Source of the DNA: DATLAN01 sp035527455
GTDB lineage: Bacteria > Planctomycetota > Planctomycetia > Pirellulales > Thermoguttaceae
Direction of reading: 5' to 3'
DNA length: 20,571 nucleotides
Assembly (NCBI GenBank): GCA_035527455.1
Contig: DATLAN010000204.1
Coordinates: 1-20,571 of the forward strand
Shown piece by piece: positions 17,401 to 20,571 of this stretch (within the stretch, counting starts at the first letter, position 1; each line of letters begins with the position of its first letter). The position numbers and the translations under genes were made by a program. The notes beneath the pieces are model-generated. The model was not told where the DNA came from and made no database searches. It saw only the letters and a list, made by a program, of their open reading frames with translations.

Positions 17401-19133
17401 GCTTTGAGCCGATCCCCTTCGACGAGATCGGCCTCTTGCCCGGGCCTCCGCGCTGGTCGCCGGCGGATGGCGAACTTGCCGAACTGCGTCCCACGCTGTG
17501 CTGGTCGGAAGTGCCGGGGGCGGTCCGCTACGATGTCTACCTCGGTCGGGACGAGGACGAAGTCCGAGCGGCCGACCGCTCGTCGGCTCTGTTCCAAGGC
17601 AGCGTGACGGAGAGCCAGTTCACGCCGTCTGCGAACCTCCTGGACGGCTGCACCTATTTCTGGCGGGTGGACGCCTTGACGGGTGCCGGCACCGTCGCCG
17701 GCGAAGTTCATCATTTCACCGCTGGCCCCTGGCGGCAGCGGAGTGTCGGGGACGTGGGTCTGCTCGGTTCGATGGCCTTTCACCAGGGCACGTTCACCAT
17801 CCGCGGCGGCGGGTCGGACCTCTGGGGAAGCAGCGACGCCTTCCACTACGTGTACCGGGAACTGAGCGGCGACGGCGAGATCGTCGCCCGCGTAGCCGGC
17901 GTGGAGCAACCCCATGAGCACACCAAAGCGGGCGTGATGATCCGCGAGAGTCTGGATGCGGACTCGCCTTACGCAGACGTCCTGTTGCACGCCAACGGCC
18001 TGCTGGCTTTCCAGTACCGGACCGCCGTGGGCGGGTCCACCGCCTCGAAGGAAACCAGCCCCGTCAGCGGGCCGTGCTGGGTGAAGCTGGTACGCGAAGC
18101 CGACCTGTTCACAGGCTACGTGTCGGCCGACGGCAACACCTGGACGCTGGTGGGCTCGCAAACGGTCGCCATGGCCGACTCGGTCACCGTCGGACTGGCG
18201 GTGACCGCGCATGACAACGCCACGCTGGCCACCGCCCGATTCGAGCAGGTCGCGGTCCGGACGGTTGCCGAAGTGGTCGGCCGATACGTCTTCTACAACA
18301 ACTCGGCCTTCGATGGGGGCAATCCCGCAGCCAACGCGGATGACGACAGTGCTATCGCCCCCGACCCCGCCAGCGCGGCCGAACTGCGACTGGGCAAGAC
18401 GGCACTCTTACCTGGCCAGACGGCTAGTTTCGAGAACTACACCAGTTACAGCCGCGGCATCAACGGGATTATGGTCGATATCGCCGATCTGGCCGAGATG
18501 CCAACGCTGAGCACCTGGGATGACTTCTTCGCCTTCACGGTGGGCAACGACGATACACCGGACGATTGGAGCGCGGCACCCGACCCGGTGGAAGTGGCCG
18601 TGCGGGCCGGCCACGGCGTCGCCGACTCCCACCGCGTGACAATCATTTGGGCGGACGGCGCCGTCCAGAAGCAGTGGGTACAAGTGACGGTCCTGGCCAA
18701 CGAGCACACCGGCCTTCAACAGAACGACGTCTTCTATTTCGGCAACGCCGTGGCCGAGTCAGGCAACTCGGCCGCCAACGCACGGGTCACGATCGAAGAT
18801 CTTCTCCTGGCGCGGAACAACCCCCGCAACTTCCTCAACCCCGCACCGATCGATTGTCCTTACGACTACAATCACGACAGGCGGGTCAACGCCACTGACG
18901 TGTTGCTGGCCAGAAACAATCAGACGAGCTTTCTAACGGCTCTCAGACTTGTCACTCCCGAGCAAGCACCCCCAGCATTGGCGACTGAAGGTCCGTTGCC
19001 AGCAACGGAGCCAGAGGTCAACTTGGGCTGGCTTTCCGTGTACGAGCAGCTTACCAGAAGAGACCAGTCAGAGAAGAGTAGCAGCCGTGTCGCAGTTGCT
19101 GTAGACAAACTGCTGGCAACGCACGTGCTGTGA
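14412..19133 (+). CDS. Large LEPR-xLL surface protein: PA14, dockerin, parallel beta-helix, DUF1349-like and dockerin modules
   Basis: A 1573-residue protein. Residues 1-30 hold the LEPR-xLL sequence (LETLEPRTLLDG), a known N-terminal mark of huge exported planctomycete proteins. ATG 14412 overlaps the preceding stop; ATG 14433 is an alternative. Order: PA14-like domain (about 31-165, AEYFTG, DDGVRLWVDDELVID); paired dockerin/EF-hand loops (about 288-345, DLDRSGDV and DVNDDGVVDQDD); beta-helix enzyme-like region (about 354-1005), beginning YVSLDGSDNNPGTFDEPLATL and with helix rungs at about 643-870; Fn3-like domain (about 1010-1110); DUF1349-like lectin fold (about 1113-1280); a planctomycete module beginning VFYNNSAFDGGNPAAN; and a second dockerin-like pair (about 1457-1510). 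The beta-helix start recalls GH141-type glycoside hydrolases, so a polysaccharide-degrading role is possible; this is unproven. Confidence 0.92.
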   Translation: MSLMFMFMRNRENSRRLTLETLEPRTLLDGTGLNAEYFTGPDLTGLAFERVDPQINFDWAYGSPGAPIGSDYFSVRWTGFVLPRYSEVYTFHTLTDDGVRLWVDDELVIDQWVNQSTTEYTATTYLEAGRQCAVKMEYYENTGRAVARLLWSSSTQPQEVIPSSRLTTLSVPQLEADTRSMLQDVNGLASHSVGLVGFEATANPPATRYAIQVGMSPDAGWLHFDTRDGRTDVYADGTQPHWHTAAEWAGQRLRGLQPDRTYSLYAIARDGQGTESGSMPVASFTTNMDCDLDRSGDVTPVDCSYVDAAILSGGELGAEQAWACDVNDDGVVDQDDRFAVEWRIANPLPLEGPIELYVSLDGSDNNPGTFDEPLATLEGAKAAVRDLKRGGLPREGIVVWIRGGVYERTTTFGLMDVDSGAPDRPIAWRAFPNETVRIVGGKRLDSAWFELLTDASPVWNRIDPAARGQLLKVELAAHGIADYGTLVPRGYKIEGDAALELFFDGQPMQLGRWPNYGFVETVSAPAGVNGRQFTYEGTRPERWTEAEDPRFHGFWCFSWAESHHGAASINTTTQTVTLDSSPPYGVAAGQPYYAYNLLEEIDMPGEWYVDRDTGVLYFWPPGELASGEASVSTLSAALLRLADTSYVTFEGIRFELGRTEQAVIDGGDHNALVDCALIGAGTDAARVSGSQNGLEGCEIAFPGNHGVQVTGGDRYTLTPANNYVRNSDIHHFARWVWTNQPAVRLAGCGQIVAHNRLHDAPHAAIMYTGNDHAIEYNDIFNVCRFSGDAGAVYSGRDWASQGTVVQHNFIHHVTSDYDAGAPHNVHGIYLDDCDSGETVFGNVLYRIGGIALENGGGRDNLFENSVVAWADRGHNADRRGTALINDSPGSSMNMLEKIREFDYQNAPWSTAYPRLAAIPNNYASLDPYKNPGGSTCSRNVFWETAPWLAENASWGAGAFNYYEAVEDNLVDQDPLFIDEAALDLNLRPDSPAFTVPGFEPIPFDEIGLLPGPPRWSPADGELAELRPTLCWSEVPGAVRYDVYLGRDEDEVRAADRSSALFQGSVTESQFTPSANLLDGCTYFWRVDALTGAGTVAGEVHHFTAGPWRQRSVGDVGLLGSMAFHQGTFTIRGGGSDLWGSSDAFHYVYRELSGDGEIVARVAGVEQPHEHTKAGVMIRESLDADSPYADVLLHANGLLAFQYRTAVGGSTASKETSPVSGPCWVKLVREADLFTGYVSADGNTWTLVGSQTVAMADSVTVGLAVTAHDNATLATARFEQVAVRTVAEVVGRYVFYNNSAFDGGNPAANADDDSAIAPDPASAAELRLGKTALLPGQTASFENYTSYSRGINGIMVDIADLAEMPTLSTWDDFFAFTVGNDDTPDDWSAAPDPVEVAVRAGHGVADSHRVTIIWADGAVQKQWVQVTVLANEHTGLQQNDVFYFGNAVAESGNSAANARVTIEDLLLARNNPRNFLNPAPIDCPYDYNHDRRVNATDVLLARNNQTSFLTALRLVTPEQAPPALATEGPLPATEPEVNLGWLSVYEQLTRRDQSEKSSSRVAVAVDKLLATHVL

Positions 19134-20170
19134 GCGACGTACATGCCGTGAGCGACCACCGGCGGGTGGCCGAGGCCCAACGCGGCGTGTCCCCGGATAA
19201 CGCGATTTCCGAGGGGAGCCTGCTCGTCCAATCACCGCTGGGCGCGCTGGTGCGGCTCGACCGGGACGAACCCTATCGGGTCTGGAACAACGGCCGGTTG
19301 ACGTGGAATCCCAGCGCCTACCGCGAGGCGACGCACCCGGTCGAAAACGTCGGGCGCGGCGAGGCCCAAGAGTTCTGCCGGCGACTGACCGAAAAGTGCA
19401 GCGGGCAACTCGACGGGCTGGTCGCGCGGCTGCCCTCGGACCGCGAATGGGCCCATGCCTGCCGGGCGGGAACGACGACCAAGTACAACACGGGCGATGC
19501 GCAGGACGATCTGTTGCGGGCCGCGTGGATGCCGGAGAACAGCTTCGACCGGCCGCACCCGGTGGGATTGAAGATGGGCAATCGCTTCTGGCTCTACGAC
19601 ATGCACGGCAACGTGGCCGAATGGTGGGAGCGGGGAGACAACTTCGGCGGTTCCTGGCGTTCGGCCGCTCCAAGCCCCGCTGAGGCCGCCGGCTTCCGAA
19701 TCCTCGTGACCCAACCCGAGTGGAAGCTCGGCCGGGACCCGCAGGGTTGGCTGCACCTCTGCTACGTCGATCCGATCCACGCCCGGATCGGCTGGGGGAC
19801 CTTCGTCCGGTACAAGGACCGCAACGTCAAGCCGGGGATCGGCGGGACGACGTTCCAGACCGTGATGTACGTTCACGCCAATTCGTCGATCCAGTACCGG
19901 CTCGACGGGAAGTACGTGCGGTTCACGGCCCACTACGGCCTCTGGACCGGCGCGCACGGCGTCTGCCAGTTCGTGGTTCTCGCCGACGGCAAGGAGCGGT
20001 TCCGCAGCGGATACACCTGGGGCCTGGGAGAAACGAGCACGGTCGGCGTGAAGCAGCCCGTCGAGCTGGACGTCACCGGCGTGGACGTGCTGGAACTCCG
20101 CGCCGTGCAGGCCGGCGACCTGCCCCTGGCCAATGCGTGCGGCTTGTGGGGAGACGCCAAGATCAAGTAG
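19130..20170 (+). CDS. Truncated SUMF1-like (FGE-fold) domain fused to NPCBM carbohydrate-binding module
   Basis: A 346-residue reading frame whose GTG start overlaps the previous stop (GTGA); GTG 19148 is another option. Residues 1-55 match nothing recognised and are not a signal peptide. Residues about 59-192 keep SUMF1 landmarks: NPSAYREATHPVENV, EAQEFCRRL, ARLPSDREWAHACRAGTTTKYNTGD, PVGLKMGN, LYDMHGNVAEWW, GGSW and AAGFRIL. The N-terminal third of the fold is missing, and between EWW and GGSW and after GGSW the domain is shortened; the paired active-site cysteines of true formylglycine-generating enzyme are absent. Residues about 206-346 are an NPCBM module (VMYVHANSSIQYRLDGKYVR, FVVLADGKERFRSG, DVTGVDVLELRAV). 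It may be a decaying gene or a binding protein. Lack of an export signal suggests loss of the true 5' end. Confidence 0.72.
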   Translation: MSDVHAVSDHRRVAEAQRGVSPDNAISEGSLLVQSPLGALVRLDRDEPYRVWNNGRLTWNPSAYREATHPVENVGRGEAQEFCRRLTEKCSGQLDGLVARLPSDREWAHACRAGTTTKYNTGDAQDDLLRAAWMPENSFDRPHPVGLKMGNRFWLYDMHGNVAEWWERGDNFGGSWRSAAPSPAEAAGFRILVTQPEWKLGRDPQGWLHLCYVDPIHARIGWGTFVRYKDRNVKPGIGGTTFQTVMYVHANSSIQYRLDGKYVRFTAHYGLWTGAHGVCQFVVLADGKERFRSGYTWGLGETSTVGVKQPVELDVTGVDVLELRAVQAGDLPLANACGLWGDAKIK

Positions 20171-20190
20171 AGCGAGTTGGAGTCATGGCA

Positions 20191-20478
20191 ATGAAACGGC
20201 CAGCCTGCGTGTTGTCGACCCTTTTCTGGATCGTCCTCGTCTCGGTCCCACCGAGCCGTGCCGACGAGACTTCGCGCACGACGCGCGGCAAAGACCGGGA
20301 CGGATGGACCCACCTGGTGTTCGTCAAGCCGTTGAGCCACTCGGTCGGCTTCGGCCGGCTGGATTGGTATCGAGGGGACGCAGAGAGAACCCTCTCCATC
20401 GGCGGCAAGCCGTTCGACATGGCGTTCGATGGTGTGCGGCCATATTTTCTGGCACCGCTATTTCCTTGCGGGGTTTAG
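20191..20478 (+). pseudogene. NPCBM-domain gene truncated after about 75 residues
   Basis: ATG 20191 follows GGAG by 8 nt; ATG 20185 is only 2 nt from it. Residues 1-23 are a signal peptide (LFWIVLVSVPPSRADE). Residues about 38-78 begin like the NPCBM module of the gene before: GWTHLVFVKPLSHSVGFGRL and LSIGGKPFDMAF match GWLHLCYVDPIHARIGWGTF and GIGGTTFQTVMY. The expected continuation (a HANS-like strand and the rest of the module) is replaced by an unrelated tail, and a stop comes at 20476-20478. The break lies near 20428-20442, just where the opposing transposase-like frame ends. The intact gene was probably a secreted carbohydrate-binding or NPCBM-linked protein. Confidence 0.7.
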
Positions 20479-20571
20479 GGTTGTCCAGTAAGTTTGCCAC
20501 ATGCGGCTGTCGTCCAGGCTGGCGAGGGCCATCATCGCTTCGGCGTTGTCTCCATCCCAGCGGCGTCCGCG
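20430..20571 (-). mobile_element. Partial insertion element entering from the right edge (boundary approximate)
   Basis: The NPCBM reading frame loses its similarity near 20430, and an opposing transposase-like frame stops at 20458. The segment 20430-20457 would be the element's terminal non-coding end. The other end, and hence inverted repeats and target duplication, lie outside the window. Confidence 0.5.
20458..20571 (-). CDS. C-terminal fragment of a probable transposase (runs off right edge)
   Basis: The minus strand is open from base 20571 to TAG at 20458-20460, giving 37 residues that end DDSRMWQTYWTTLNPARK. The pattern RRWDGDNAEAMMALASL followed by W..YW resembles the C-terminal tail of transposases such as those of the ISKra4 group, but the fragment is too short for a firm family call. 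The position at the point where the opposite-strand NPCBM gene breaks off supports an insertion element. An ordinary unrelated gene is the alternative. Confidence 0.5.
   Translation of the reverse strand, partial: RGRRWDGDNAEAMMALASLDDSRMWQTYWTTLNPARK

Noticed and set aside
16311..18212. 633-residue minus-strand frame opposite the beta-helix protein
   Set aside because: It is an antisense shadow with no domain motifs, opposite a frame with PA14, dockerin and DUF1349-like features.
19130..20170. Functional formylglycine-generating enzyme (sulfatase activator)
   Set aside because: The N-terminal third and the cysteine pair needed for catalysis are missing, and no sulfatase gene is in the window.

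Overview
The window is GC-rich bacterial DNA that most likely comes from a planctomycete, perhaps of the Pirellulales. The evidence is the protein repertoire: an N-terminal LEPR-xLL motif on a very large secreted beta-helix protein, tandem sialate O-acetylesterases (one fused to HEAT repeats), a shortened SUMF1 domain joined to NPCBM, dockerin-like repeats, and an ECF sigma factor coupled to a membrane anti-sigma candidate. Taxonomy is inferred from protein families only; there is no rRNA or other marker gene. No tRNA, rRNA or CRISPR array was seen.

Left part (1-3979, minus strand): two adjacent paralogues read leftward. The first transcribed (2414-3979) is a secreted sialate O-acetylesterase with an intact SGQSNM nucleophile motif. 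The second (2355 to beyond the left edge) keeps the same scaffold but has lost the serine, WYQGE and histidine motifs, and carries about 260 residues of HEAT-like helices; it looks like a pseudoenzyme. A divergent intergenic region (3980-4460) follows.

Middle part (4461-14415, plus strand): a tightly packed cluster of an ECF sigma factor, a single-pass membrane protein overlapping it by ATGA (probable anti-sigma), a secreted protein with a possible amidotransferase-like fold, and three successive secreted proteins that each start with a CsgG/FlgO-type domain. The three share an identical D-L-L to (D/E)-R spacing of 17 residues but differ in what follows: a second similar domain only; helical repeats, a Pro-rich linker and a probable beta-propeller; or helical/TPR-like repeats. 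A palindromic, duplicated repeat (7923-8040) separates the first CsgG-type gene from the other two. This sigma-controlled family of diversified CsgG-type proteins is the best candidate for an undescribed envelope system in the window.

Right part (14412-20571): the last CsgG-type gene overlaps by ATGA a 1573-residue LEPR-xLL protein (PA14, internal dockerin, beta-helix, DUF1349-like and C-terminal dockerin-like modules), which overlaps by GTGA a gene with a truncated SUMF1-like domain plus NPCBM. A second NPCBM gene starts after it but breaks off after about 75 residues, where the tail of an opposing transposase-like reading frame begins and runs off the right edge. The right end therefore looks like a site of domain loss and insertion-element entry.
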